A stretch of DNA of 64,000 bases, from positions 372,001 through 436,000 of the forward strand of contig CAJNOL010000012.1 of assembly GCA_905250125.1 (NCBI GenBank), given 5' to 3'. Below the pieces are notes generated by a model, which was not told where the DNA came from, did no database searches, and was given only the letters and a program-made list of their open reading frames with translations. Source of the DNA: Rotaria sordida. Its lineage: Eukaryota > Rotifera > Eurotatoria > Philodinida > Philodinidae. The position numbers were made by a program, and so were the translations under genes. This document shows, in pieces, positions 1 to 13,400 of the stretch (position 1 is its first letter; the number at the start of each line of letters is the position of its first letter).

Positions 1-929
1 TTGTCAACAGTGTAGTCCAATGACATGACCTCATCCTGATTAATGATCTGCAAACAGAATGATCATTGATGACAACAACTGATTTATTTTTTTTCTTCTG
101 ATATTTATATATGTAGAAAGGAAGAGCTCTGTGAACTAGACGATTCCTCATTATATATTCCCATATTTAAGCTATTCATGTTTTTTATTTCATTGAAGCT
201 CATAGGCTTTTTTTAGAACTATGGACACGCTACTATAATCATTAATGTGAAGAAAAATTATCTGCTGCTCTCTTGAGACTTTAATTTAGTAGTAGTAATT
301 GAACGAATTGTGTGTAAACTTTCAGATAGACTTTTGTTACTGTTCAACATTGTTATCTACAAATTTCAGCAATGAACTTTCTAGTTAATAAAAAAAAAAG
401 GCGTTTGAATATTAAGAATTCAGAGTTGTTCAGCAACATTAATAACATGTCAAATGAGTTCATTTTTTCAACAGCAACAAAAAATTATAGACTGAACTCT
501 TGTTTCATGCAAACATCACAAGAATTAGTCATGTGTTAAATAAACATCTATGCTAAATTAAACAGAGAGCCTTCCCAGATTAGAAAGCTCAAAGCATTAA
601 TATATGTCATCCGCTTATAACTCTCTTTACACTTAATCCATCTAACCGACATCTTACCACTGGCCTACATTTATTGGCATATGGTATGCTTATACAAATT
701 CTTAGATCTCTAACAAATATGGTCATTGAGATACGATAGGGATTAAACTTTTGACTACTACTGTATATTTTTGTTTTGGTATTTTGTGTGTTATCCTTGG
801 TTTTTTGTCTTTCGAATGTCTATTTTCTTTTTATTTTTTGTGTATAAGTGTTTTGTAGAGATTTTACTTTTGTGTTTTGATGCAATAAGACGAAAAAAAA
901 TAAGAAAGATGAATATTATTTGTTCGTAG
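1..929. other. Intergenic, no gene seen
   Basis: A+T-rich sequence with no convincing coding stretch or RNA gene on either strand. It presumably includes the promoter and 5' UTR of the xylosyltransferase gene that starts at 930. I see no TATA box or other element I would defend. Confidence 0.5.
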
Positions 930-3900
930 ATGAATTTCAATTATTTAATTTTATTAATTTTTTTAAATACGGAAATCTATGCACTTAAACCAATACATTT
1001 AACAATTGTTGTATGTGGTGATAGGTATAATCTAAATCTAGAAACAACGAGATTTTTATTTTTATCTATTTTATTTATTTTTGTTAGACTTGAAGAAGCA
1101 CTTAATGCATTAAAATCATCATTAATTTTTACACCATCACCAATTATTTTTCATGTTTTTACTGAAGATCATTTAAGAGAACAATTTAAAGAAAAAGTAA
1201 TATTATTAATTTGACTTTCTTTATTTTTTCCTTTTTTTTTCAATTAATTTAATTCTGAATTTAAAGATTAATTCAGAATGGCCTATTGAATATAGATCAA
1301 AATTTGAAATTGAATATTATCAAATTCAATTTACGCGTGGAAATGATGAACGATGGAGGAAATTATTTAAACCATGTTGTACTCAACGTTTATTTATTCC
1401 AGTTCGTTGAATATATAAACGTTTAAATCATATATTGAATTACTTATTCATTTTTTTGTTTCATTTTTAGGATATACTGACAAATATTGATTCAGTAATT
1501 TATATTGATACGGATATTTTATTTTTAAGTAATATAAGAAGTTTATGGCGTTTTTTTCGAAAATTTAATTCAACTCAATTAGCTGCATTAACATCAGAAC
1601 ATGAAGATCCATCTATGGGATGGTATAATCGATTTGCGCGCCATCCATATTATGGGTCAATGGGTAGGTTAAAAAAATAGTCTATCATTAATATTTAAAG
1701 AAGATGAAGTACAAAACCCTTGTTTTTTTTATTTTGCCATTGGCAAAAGAATTCATTTTTGAATTTAATAAAATATGAACATTTGATATGATTTATTTTT
1801 TATTAGAAATAAAACAAGTACGGATGTTAAATCAGTATAAATCATAGACTATAGCATGATTATTAAGAAAAACTATTGATCAACCCTTTCTTGCGTATTT
1901 TTATACTATACTCCAATAATCTAATCTCATTATAAATCTGTATCGGAGTATTTTCGCTTCATAGCTCAGAAAAAATCGTCTTGAGCAGGTTTCCATATGC
2001 AAAGCTTTTTATATTTTCATGAAAAATATTAGTAGAAAGCACATTTTAAGACACTTATCATTGTTTTGTGTCTTCTAGAAAATAAAATGAAAAGACTTTC
2101 TACCAAATTTTTAGTCTTTTTCATCTTCCAAAATAATCGGAAACTTTGATTTTAAGAAACATCATTTAAATGAATTTCAATCGAATTATAAATTGAAAAT
2201 ATTCTTCAATTGATTACGAGAAAATTGAAAAACGGAAGTAGAGAACAAAAAAATATGAGAAACAAAAAATATCTTACATTTTTCATTTAGTATTCATGAT
2301 ATCATTGTTAGATATATTAACAACTACAGCTAACTTATGAAAGCATTGAATTAAAAATTTCTATTAAATAATTTAGCGTCATCGAATTAAATGAAGAAGG
2401 AAAATATTAAAACTGTGTAGAATTCAGTGCTGTATTCATCAATTCGTTTATATAAAAAATCAACTATAGATTCTTTAGAATAATTTGTGTTTTTTTAAAC
2501 TACACATTTCTATTGTAAAATAATAAATTGTTATAACCTCCTACTCTTCATTAATTAATTTCATACTAGTCATAGAAATTTATATTTAATTTAAACAGGA
2601 CTCAATTCTGGTGTAATGTTAATGAATTTAACACGTATGCGTCAAATGAACATGATTTCTAAGATAATGACTATTTTTGATGAATTTCATTTAAACATAA
2701 CTTGGGGTGATCAATGTTTATTAAATATTTATTTTAGTTATTACCCGGGTAAATATTCTTTCATTTAAATGAAACAAATATAAGTTCATGTTTTTCTTTT
2801 TTTTTTTTTTATTGATATTCTAGAACAAATATATGAATTTAGTTGTGATTGGAATTATCGACCTGATCATTGTGTTTACGAAAATAATTGTCAAATGGCT
2901 AAATTAGATGGTATTAAAATTATTCATGGTTGTCGTAGTGCATTTCATAATGATAAATATCAAGAATTTAAATCTATTTATCAAGTTATTCATAATTGGA
3001 AATTTGATTCAAATTTAAAATATTCATTATTAACCGAAATAAAAAATTATTTAAAAAATTATTCATTAACCAATTGTGGTAAATCACAAGAATTATTTAC
3101 AAAACATTTATCAAAAGAAATATCATCATTAAATTATTCATTAAAAAATCTATTTCATATTGCTTTGATATTTAATAATAATTGGAATTTTATTGAACAA
3201 TCATATATTCTTCTTAAATCTCTTATGTTATTTTCTTCAAATAAAACTTATCAAATACATTTACATGTTATTATAACAGATAACAATGCTCAAAATTATT
3301 TTTCTAAACAAGTAGAAATATCGAAAATAAAATCTATAATTAAATAAATTATATTTAGATTGAATCAATGTACTATTCAATTACATATTACAACATGACG
3401 ATACAGCATCCACTTCAACTATCGGTATGTTATATTCATTTCAAATTTTAAAGCATATTTCCTCTATAGTCTAGAAGAAAAAAAAGTCAGAACTTATTTT
3501 ACAATAGAATGACATTTTTAAAAAAGGAATATGTCACCATGAAATACAGAATTTTTGTCTATTATTAAATTCATTTAAGAAAATGGTCTTCTTCCTTGAC
3601 TAAATATATTATAAATAGAATAGAAAAATTAAAGTCTAGACAACTATTGATGAAAGAAAACAAGATATTTGTGAAACAATACTTATGAGATAATAAGAAT
3701 GTTTGAAAAATGTTTTTAGACAATATTAAATGTTGATCGTGTTGTTTATTTAAATCCAAATATAATATTTATAAATTCTTTTGATAAATTATGGTCATTA
3801 TTTGATCAATTTAAATCAAAACAAGCTATTGGAATATTTGGTCAATGTCAAATTTCAGGTATTATTTTTAATTTTATTTTATTTCTATAAAATATATTTA

Positions 3901-4533
3901 TATATATATCTATATCTTATTATATCTTAAAGAATCTTCTTTTTAATAATCAGTAAGTATTTCATATATATATATAATGATTATGTTGGTTGTGGCTTTG
4001 TTCACTATGTGTGATTGCTCTTGATAAATCAGATTTTAACTTATTTGTTTTTTTAAACTTTATTATTGATTATATTTAGGTACTTCAAATGTGTTACTTA
4101 TTCATTCAACTCAAATGAAAAATTTTAAAATTGATTTCAATGGTGTTAATTATTTATCTACAGGTAATTGAAATGCTCTTCAAGTTGTTATAATTGAAAT
4201 TACTTATTTTAGAAAATATATATTTTCTACCATGCAAATATATTCTTGATGTTGATCATTGTCAATCGAAAGAAGAGATTTTATTTCTTCCTGAAACAAT
4301 AAACCATTCATTATTTGGAAGTTTATATAAAATTATTAGTCGAGTATGTTGATATTTTATTATTTAAAAATATTTATTTATTTATTTATTTATTTTGTTG
4401 AATTTTTATTTAGTTCGATTTAACAAAATCAAATCATTGGAATGATTTAATTGAGAATGAATTTAATCAAATTGAAAATACACAATGTCGAAATAAATTA
4501 ATTGAATTATTTTTAACAAATAAAAAAAGCTAA
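930..4533 (+). CDS. GXYLT: Glucoside xylosyltransferase-like protein with a second, degenerate GT8 half
   Basis: Eleven exons: 930-1024, 1088-1196, 1267-1401, 1471-1663, 2599-2748, 2824-3311, 3359-3424, 3720-3858, 4080-4163, 4213-4343, 4414-4533 (569 aa). The start opens with a hydrophobic signal-anchor (about residues 4-18), as expected for a Golgi/ER type II glycosyltransferase. Residues about 20-330 match GXYLT1/2: YIDTD (DxD 126-128, Mn/UDP-sugar binding), GWYNRFARHPYYG, LNSGVMLMN and WGDQ (213-216), then a cysteine-rich tail with NYRPDHCVY. The family adds alpha-1,3-xylose to O-glucose on EGF repeats. From about residue 332 a second GT8-like half begins (FHIALIFNNNW, HLHVIITDNN). At its DxD position it reads NPN (424-426), and the segment before that is shortened, so it is probably inactive. 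Usual GXYLT length is about 440 aa. The family call is strong; the degenerate second half is read from the sequence and its role is unknown. Confidence 0.85.
1664..2598 (+). other. Long intron of the xylosyltransferase gene
   Basis: A 935-bp GT-AG intron in a gene whose other introns are mostly 47-75 bp. It splits a glycine codon between YYGSM and LNSGV. I find no transposon ends or coding remnant in it. Confidence 0.6.
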
Positions 4534-4626
4534 ACAATACAAATTTCAATTCTCTTTTCCTTGTTTTTTTGTCTTTTGTTTTGTTTTGTTTTGTTTTGTT
4601 TTTGTATTATTGTTTTTTTTCATTTC

Positions 4627-4632
4627 AATAAA
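4627..4632 (+). terminator. Polyadenylation signal AATAAA, xylosyltransferase gene
   Basis: Canonical AATAAA 94 bp after the stop codon, following a T/G-rich stretch (TTTTG repeats at about 4575-4610). Confidence 0.5.
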
Positions 4633-4633
4633 T

Positions 4634-6806
4634 CGTTTTTTTTTAGATGAATATTTTTTCTATTAGTCAAAAATGGCAATTGAAATAGAAAATTCTATAT
4701 ACATGTCAATGTAAATTTCATCACATAAATACAATGATGAATTACTCATATCTAAAGGTAAATCTTTTATATATGAGACTTTCTATATATACGTACACAT
4801 AGGCAAACATGTACGATACTTTGACAGCAAGAAAAAAAAACATAGTTTTAATCGTGCAATGATATGTAGCATTTCTCTGTCACGTACACATCACTGTGCT
4901 ATTAACAACAACATGGTATCGACAACAAGAAAGAAAAGGATGTAGGAACGAAAGAAAATCGAAAAAGCAACGTAATCGCTAACAGTGCGTACGTACGCAA
5001 CTACGTGTGTATGTGTAAATCAAAGAATCCACTCGCTATATAACATACACATATCCTTGCGCAACTGCCAGTATGTCCACGAACTCAGTTTGTGTTTTTG
5101 TGTTTATGTCAAAGGAGAAAGATAGAATGCAAAGATGTGGCAAAAAAAGCGTCGACGAGAGAAAAAACATAAAAAATACCCCAAGAGTTGATCATGCTGA
5201 GGGTGCGTGAAAGAGAAAAAAAAACGAGAGAAACTGAGAAGGAGAAAGACATTTATGTGTTACCGCAGTCGTTTTTTCTCGCTTGTTTTTTTTTGCTTTT
5301 TTTTCTTTCGCCTGGTTTCGTCATCAGGCGCCTGTACTTTATAAATAGGGGTATCTTTACTAATATGCTTTATTATTGAGCTTCATAGTCATTTTTAAAG
5401 TGTTTTCTATATAAAATGATGGAATATTACTTGCGGTTATTCACTTTCATTCTTCCTTTTTTTTTTCTACATCAACGTTTTTTATTTATTCCGATAAATT
5501 TAGTGGTAAGGGACTTAGAATAGATTAATTTATTTCATATGGTATTTTGAATACCGATTATTGTCACGTGATTGTTTATATATGTTTATTACTTAGTTTC
5601 ATCATAGGTTACTACACGTGTAATAATGATAAGAATATGATTAGTAGCTTTTGGCCTATTGTGCAATATTTGAGACTATTTTGATGATTGTCTTTTGCGA
5701 GACAAAAATAAAAAAAAATACTATTGACTATGTAATGTGCACTTTTATTCTCATTTTACACTTCTTCTTTTCTTTCGTGCATGCACATCTTTGTACTGCG
5801 TCCGTGCTTTTATTATTATTTTAGTTGTACACGTTCGTAAGCTGAAGAGATGAGTAATATATTCTATGTGGACGTCTGTTTTTTTTTTGAAAAGCTTTCT
5901 TTTGCATTCAGAAAAAACAAAAATATTGAAAAAAATAGTCATTTTTCTCTAATATTGCTGTCAATCTTATTTTCTTCTTCGTTCGTCTCTTTCTCTTATT
6001 CATTGTCGCTCAAGTGAGTAGGAAGAGAACTGGTTTTTATGCACATAGTAACATCTGTTTTCTATACGAGAATGTATATCAGATGAAACGATACAGATGC
6101 ATGTTGTTTTCATTGTTCGACTCTTACATCGTACGCTATGTAGTGCGAAAGTTGTGTGTATGTGCAAAATTGAGCATCATAGAGGAAAAAAATACAACTC
6201 ATTTTTGGACAATAACAATAATAATACATTTGCCTAGATGAATAGAGATAGGAAGAAAAAAAGAAAATAAGTAACGTCAGCTGATGAATGCGATTGCTTG
6301 CTTTCACTTTTTTTTTCCTTTCTATTCAAATCAACGTATCTGTTTTTCAAAAATTTCTCTTCTCTTTTTTTTTTTTTATTTATCAGCATGCTTTCAACCC
6401 ATTTCTTTCCTAAGTACTTTGTAAAATACATTCTTCTTCCTAAATTCTTTGTATGCAGATGGTTTAACTTTTTCTAACATAAAAAAAAAAGATGCAGGTT
6501 GAATCACGCTCGTTCCATTGATAATAAACAGCTGAAAAATTCCTTTGCGTACAACATTACAGGAGCAATAGTAAGTGAAGAAAAAAGAATAGGCGAAAAA
6601 TAACAAAAACAAAGCTTCTGTTTGCTGTATGTCATGAAAAAACTGTTTTCATCATCAAATTCTATGCACATACCCACATCCATTTTTTTTTATCCTTTCG
6701 AGTTGCAAAGAAAAAGAATAATAATAATCATACTACATGTCTTGTATTTTGAGTAGGAAAATATTTTTTTATTTTTATTTTTTTATTTATTTTAGAGGTA
6801 CACTAA
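4634..6806. other. Intergenic, likely promoter and 5' UTR of the capicua-like gene
   Basis: No supported coding sequence. The stretch 4850-5330 is richer in GC and CpG (for example the ACGTACG motifs near 4988) than the surroundings, as seen upstream of other genes in this window. A pyrimidine-rich acceptor-like TTTTAG ends near 6795, twelve bases before the capicua-like ATG, which suggests a spliced 5' UTR. Short reading frames here have simple-sequence composition and are not supported. Confidence 0.4.
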
Positions 6807-8375
6807 ATGGCCTACGACGAAGTGTCACCACCAAAAAAACGTTGGCAACAACGAAGTTGTTCTTCAACGCCCTCACCATTATCACTAACACAATTTACCT
6901 TAGACGCAAGTCAATGGCGTCATCAAAGTGTGCTGGTTCTTGATAATCAAAATTCAAACATATATCATATGGGTACAATCCTTGATATAATTGATTCTCA
7001 TCTTATTACAATATCACTTCGTGATCAACAATCATCAACAATTAATGTTGATCTATTACAACCAAGTTGTAATTATTTACCATCAATTATAATTGATAAT
7101 ATTCCCGCGTGTCAAGATCTTGTTATTAATACACAAGTATGTGTTCGACAAATAAAAACTAATAAATTAAATCAATTTCAATGTGGTCGAATACGAGCTA
7201 AACATCCAACACGTTTAGAATTTTCAATTGATTTAAATAATTCACATAATAATACTACTACTAATAATAATAATAATAATGGTGACGAAATAAATCAAGA
7301 TGAAAATGATAAAGAAGATATATGGTTTACAAGACAAAATATTCGTTTATTAATTGAACCGTGGCATGAAGAGTTACGTCTTTATCGTGAAAATTTACCG
7401 ATGTCAACGATGTTTCGACCAATATCTGCTGAATTATCAACAAATAATAATAATGATGAACAACAAAAAATAGCATTTCCAACCCCACCAATTGAAAATA
7501 AAGATGAAGATGATGAAGAAGTTGAAAGAGAATTACAAAAACAAGAACAAACAGTTAATAAATTACAAGGAATAAAAAAAGGAGATATTTTTACAATGAG
7601 GTAAAATAAAAATTATTTCTTTATTTTTATTTTTATTTTTTTGATGATTTTGTTTTTCTATTTTTAAAGTAGTACAGGTATACGTAAAAAATTTAATGGT
7701 AAACAATGGCGTCGTTTATGTGGTATTGATCAATGTCAAAAAGAATCCCAACGACATGGTTTTTGTTCAAAACATTTATCACAAATGCGTGAACCAAATG
7801 CTTTTTCTCAACAAATGCAACGATTTGTTGGTTCAATGGGAAATTTTCATCATATTGCTGCTTATCCATTTCTTGCAGAACTTTATCAACATCGTTTTGA
7901 TTATGGTCCAATAATACCACCACCGCCTCCACCACTACCAACAGTGCCATCAATTTATCATCCAACAGCTCCAGTATTACCGAATGGTTTGAATACACTC
8001 TCTTCACTTCGATTGTATTCAACACCATCACCATCATCGACAACATCATTACTAGTCAATCCAAATCAATCACCTAGTGCTTTTGTACCACTTATACCGG
8101 TTGTTCGACAACATTCCGTCGATTTAACTCCACCACCATCATCTTCATCATCAACACCTGTTCTATCAAATCATACGAATTCATCTATTCGTCGATCGAC
8201 TGACGATGATGATTCAGATATTGATATTGAAACGTTACCATCGCCTAGTAAGATTCAAAAAAAGAAATATATCAAATTAAAAAAATTGTTTTTGTTTTTG
8301 TTTCTTTTAGCTAGTAAACGACTTCGTTGCGATTATAATGGAAACGGAAAGTACAATTATAATACAAATACATAA
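6807..8375 (+). CDS. CIC: Capicua-like protein, short, without HMG box
   Basis: Three exons: 6807-7600, 7670-8247, 8311-8375 (478 aa). Residues about 28-110 ([18 protein letters not shown] onward) resemble the N-terminal Tudor-like DUF4819 region of capicua. A run at 266-303 ([15 protein letters not shown] ... [14 protein letters not shown]) is the capicua signature, with C282, C287, C297 and H300 as a likely zinc-binding set. The rest is proline/serine-rich with an acidic patch near the end ([10 protein letters not shown]). Capicua is a nuclear HMG-box repressor acting downstream of RTK/ERK signalling and is usually over 1,500 aa. No HMG box or C1 motif is visible before the stop, nor in the following 2 kb. 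The last intron (63 bp, GTAAGA...TTTTAG) is open in frame, so a retained form would add 21 residues. The family call is good; whether this is full length is less sure. Confidence 0.7.
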
Positions 8376-8904
8376 TATTAATATTATGTTCTACAACTGT
8401 TACTGTAATTAAAACATTTTTAAAAAAAGCTTGTTTTTTTTTGATAAAAACAGAACAGTTGATCGTTTTATTTTTATTTTTCTTTCCATGATTCTTTTCT
8501 CTTTCTGTTCATCCTTTGTCTGTTTTCGATACAATCAATTTTTTTTGTCTTCTTACCTTTCGCTTATTTCCTTTTCTTTTGTTGTCTTAAAACATGTGAT
8601 GAGCTAGTCAAGTCGGATCAAATCACGGTGTGTATGTTTACCTGTTTAGTGGTTAGCAAAAAAAGACGGAAACCTTGATGTGATCGAGGCCGATTTTGCA
8701 CTTTCATTTGTGTCTTTTTTTATTTCAAATACTATTTTCTTGTTTTGTGTCCGTTTCTAAAAGAGATGTGCCGAGTTTGTTTTCTTTCTGATAAAGTTGA
8801 ACGTGCCACTGTTGATCTCACAAAATTACTATTATTGGATGTTATCATCTGGTGTGGTGAAGCATCTTGTTCTCTTTTTTTAATTCTGTGTATCCGGTTT
8901 ATCT

Positions 8905-8959
<55 letters not shown>

Positions 8960-10410
8960 ATTTATCTTTTTGATTTTATGCATAGTTTAGAAATTATAAG
9001 TGTTATAAACACAAGATGTCTTCTTGTTTTTTTTCTTTTGTTTATTCTATGAACTTTAATTATTGAAACAGTGAAAGAGAGAGAGAGAAAAAGCAAAGAA
9101 GATTTTGTAGCAATGTTACATCATTGTAGCATAATTATAAACATTTCAACTTTATTTTAATGATATAGGTTTAATAGCTGTACGTCTTTTTTTTAGAAAA
9201 AAAATCATCAAAGGTAATGAGTTTATATATATTGAAAAGTTTCCCATCGATAAGCTTGGTTTCAGTAAATATTGAATTTACTGAAAATCTTGTATAGATT
9301 GAATTAATAATCGAGTAACACTTGTTGTAGGAAACATTGCTTTAGATCATAAAGATATAGTAAAAAAAATATATATGTAGACTAACAATAGAAATAGGTT
9401 TTATTGAATTATAATTCAAAAAATAGTGATAAATATACAAATCTTTTCATTATATGTTCAACCATATTGCTTATTAATTGGGTGGACTTGGTTGAATTAG
9501 TTTGAAATTGTATATAATTAACTAATATTAATTAACTTTCTGTTTAATTAATTTTGCTCTGGATAAATCTCATTATTGAAAAATTATCGAGTCAGATTTA
9601 TTTTTGCAATATACCGCAATGCTAATTGGTGTCTTTTCAATTCATAAAACTGTTACTTATATATAGAAAACTCGGATGATAATTATGTATGTGAATGAAT
9701 AACAAAAACAGCGATATTTCACTAAATGAGATGATAAAATATAATTAATTAACCAAATATTTTTTAAGAATCTTTTGTTATAAACAAGAAAACTACAGTA
9801 TACACGACGCCATAATCGTGATATATGTTAGTACACAATTTTCTCCTTCTTATCTTGAGATAATATATGTAACGTGATCTTATCTACTTGAATTGTGTAA
9901 ATGGTGTTTTTTTTTTTCGTATCTTCCATTTTTTATATCAAGTCGGAATAAAAAAGACTTTATTGAATTTTACAAAAAACAAAACTTATGAATTTTTGCT
10001 TCGACTATAAACTCATGAATGTTTCTCGTATATTGATCGTTACTATTAAAACATAAACATATGTAAATTAAACTATTGAAATCTTGAAGCATGGTTGTAA
10101 TAGAAAAAAAACCATGAAGTAAACATGACTTTTAAGAAGTTCACAATAGAATATAACGAATATAAGCATTTTAAATTCATTAAAATCTATCTTTTTTTTT
10201 TAAATGTCAAAGATACATTGTGTACCATAATCTTTAAGATAAATAAATAATGTGTGTGGCTCATACAGATAAAATTTAGTTTTTCATACACATTGATAGT
10301 TTATCAGGTTACGTTACTTTCTTGGGAGAGTATATTCTATATATTGAACAAAATGCCCATATTGAGAAGATAATGTAAATAATCAAATGACTCAATATCT
10401 TTTGTTTCAG
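8376..10410. other. Intergenic between capicua-like and fucose kinase genes
   Basis: Holds the 3' UTR of the capicua-like gene, a CT microsatellite and A+T-rich sequence. No other gene is supported. Reading frames over the CT tract are low-complexity artefacts. Confidence 0.5.
8909..8956. repeat. (TC)n microsatellite
   Basis: About 24 uninterrupted CT dinucleotides. Confidence 0.95.
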
Positions 10411-13400
10411 ATGTCTATTGAAAATGAGATCGTTGGAGATCAGGTTTGGTTTTTTTTGGATATCTGTTTCATTTAACATATATCTTCTAGATACCATTGT
10501 CATTCAATGACAATACTCGACATTTAAACTGGACAGTAATTGTAATCACAGCACCAAATCAAGAAAGTGCTTATGCATTTGATTTTAGTCTGTATACTAC
10601 AATATCTATAGATTCTGATGAATAATTTTGTCATGTTATAGTTCTTCAACAACGACAACGTTATGGATTAATCGATAAATCAACTATAATACTCACTCTT
10701 AATGATCCACAAGAAAAACTCGGTAGTGGTGGAGCAACATTAAATGCACTCTTAGTTGCTACAGAAATTCTGAGTGCTAAGGCTGGTTACTCTGTTAGTT
10801 AACAATTATTTTTGAAGCATATTATGGAATATTTATTTTATTAGCTTATCAATACAAATGTCTTACATTGCGCACATATATTAATTCTTCATACAGTAAA
10901 CTTACATTATTTTTTTAGAAATAATATCATTTATATTTGATTATTAAAGGGTCGTATATTTCCATATGATGCGTGTCATCGTTCATTAGCAACATTACCT
11001 GCTCGTTTTGGACCGAATCATCCATGGCTTTTAACTAATTTAGATTTACTTCTACATGATTTTAATAATCTTGTAAGGCTTTTTAATTCTCTATAAACCT
11101 AAGAAAATAAAATGAAGAAAATATCTAGATTGCTTCAAGTCAATTGCCATATGGTGTGTGGATTAGTAGTACTGATGCATTTGTAACATTACCGAAAAAT
11201 GGTATATTTCAAATGATTGATATATATATATATATATATTTATTTGTTATGATTCTTTTTTCTTACATTTTAAGGTATTCAAGTTCCATTTGATAGTGAT
11301 ATTCATGCATTAGCAACACTAGAAGACGTTCAATATGCAACCGGACATGGTGTTTACATTATTAATAAAGAAAAAGTAATAGAAAAAGAAAACGTTTTTT
11401 TTTTATCTAGATTTTCTTCTATTTTTTTTTTTGCTTCAGAATATTGTTACAAATATTTTATATCGTGCATCTATTGATGAATTGAATAAATATGCAAACA
11501 ATGATCACAAAGTGCCAACTGTAGGTAGAATTTGGAGAAAAATAATCAATATTTGTCAACTTACAAATAGTAAAAGAAAATAAAAAATATACCGGCTGTA
11601 GCAAAAGTTTTGCAAAATTTTTTGTTTTGCATCTAATGCTGAAATGTTCCATTGAATGTTCTAATCGAATCACACGATAAAATCTTTATATGTACTTTCG
11701 AAATTTTAATAGACTGCTAACACTGAACATGTGTGCTATCGTATTATTTTCTAAAACGAAAAATAACAGAACATCGAAAATTATTGAACTTTGGTTTTGA
11801 TTGTTATTGTTTATTTATTTTGGCCATAATATTTGAAACCAATCAGAGACCTAGTATGATTCGCAAAGTACGAGGAGTATTACTCATCTTCATATCAAGT
11901 ATAATGTGAAAAATAACGTCTGTGTCAATTGATTTGGATGCCCCTCCTTGTGATAAAACATTTTTTGTTCTGTCACTCTCAATAACCTTGTCTAAAAATA
12001 GTGAGGTCGATGTACAAATCGCTAGATTAAACGTCCTCGATTATTGAAAGAAATAGTAAAAAGGAACTAGGCTTAACAAAATGATACAATGAAAATTTGG
12101 ATTTAATTGAAGATAATGAAAATACATTGAAGAAAAACGAGTACCCATCTTGCAGGAAGTATTGATAGAATTATGAATGTTTTGGTTCTTTACAGTGCCT
12201 GGAACAGTCCATTTTATCTAACATTGATTTGATTAAAAAATGATCTTAGCAGTTTTCAATCACATAATGGACTTGTCTGATGTTTCCTAATGAAAAGTAA
12301 CACGATGACACATGTATTCAGAGTTAGAAGTCTATTAAAATTTCGATCGTAGCTATTAAGATTTAATCTTGTGACTCGAGTATAATGTTCAATAAAATAT
12401 CTTTTGAAAAAAAAAAGATCTACGTTGTTTTATATTCCTAAACAGAATTAGATAATTAATAAAAAATGTTGCAAAACTTTTGCCACACTCGATAATCATA
12501 ATAAATTAGTTTGTTTAAAGGATAAAAGTATAAGATGAAACACTTCGAGTATTTGTAAAGAAATAATCACAGAGATAATATCGATCGATAGCAAAAAAAA
12601 TAGAAAACAATCAATACTTGAAAAACTACCATAGAATTGCGTAAATCTATTCTGTTGATAATGACAAAGTTTAAAAATGTTTCACTCAAGATCTGTTGAA
12701 CAAATTCATCAGAAACTCTATTACTAAGAATAATTGTTTTTGTTTCAAATATAACATATTATAGTAGAAAAATAAGCTTGTTGTTAATATCATTTCATTA
12801 AATTGAAATATTCATTACGAGTTATTTAATCTTCTTCATGAAGACTATATATTATTTTTGTCATATTTAGATTTGTAGTATTGTTTTTTTTTCGGTTAAT
12901 TTTGCTGAAAAATTATTGAGTAAGACAATCTAGAATTCAAAACATGTATGTATTCAAAAAAATTCTGTTTCTATTAAGATTTTCATGCTATTCCACCACT
13001 TGATGGTTGTACTTATGAAGGTATCGATAATGGATCACAACCAAATAAAGTAAGATTAATAAATAATAATTGTTTTGCTTTTGTATTAATTTTTGTTTCC
13101 AGTTATCACTCTATTTTGATTTTCTTCTTGCTGCTTGTATTGATGTTTCATTTGATGAATATTTATCATCACATTATCGAACTTATACAAATGATTTAAT
13201 AAAACAATCAGAAATTTTTCTATGGAATCAATTAAATGGAAAAACAAAATTTACATGTGGTAAAATATCTTGTTTATTAAAATATTTTTTTTTTATATTG
13301 AATGACTTAGGAATTCTTCCAAATAGTTGTCATTTTCAATATATTGATACACAATGGCCTTATTTACATAAAAATAATATTCATTCACAACGTGAAGATA

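Noticed and set aside
8732..9052. Open frames on both strands over the CT tract
   Set aside because: Arg/Glu or Ser/Leu dipeptide runs produced by the microsatellite.
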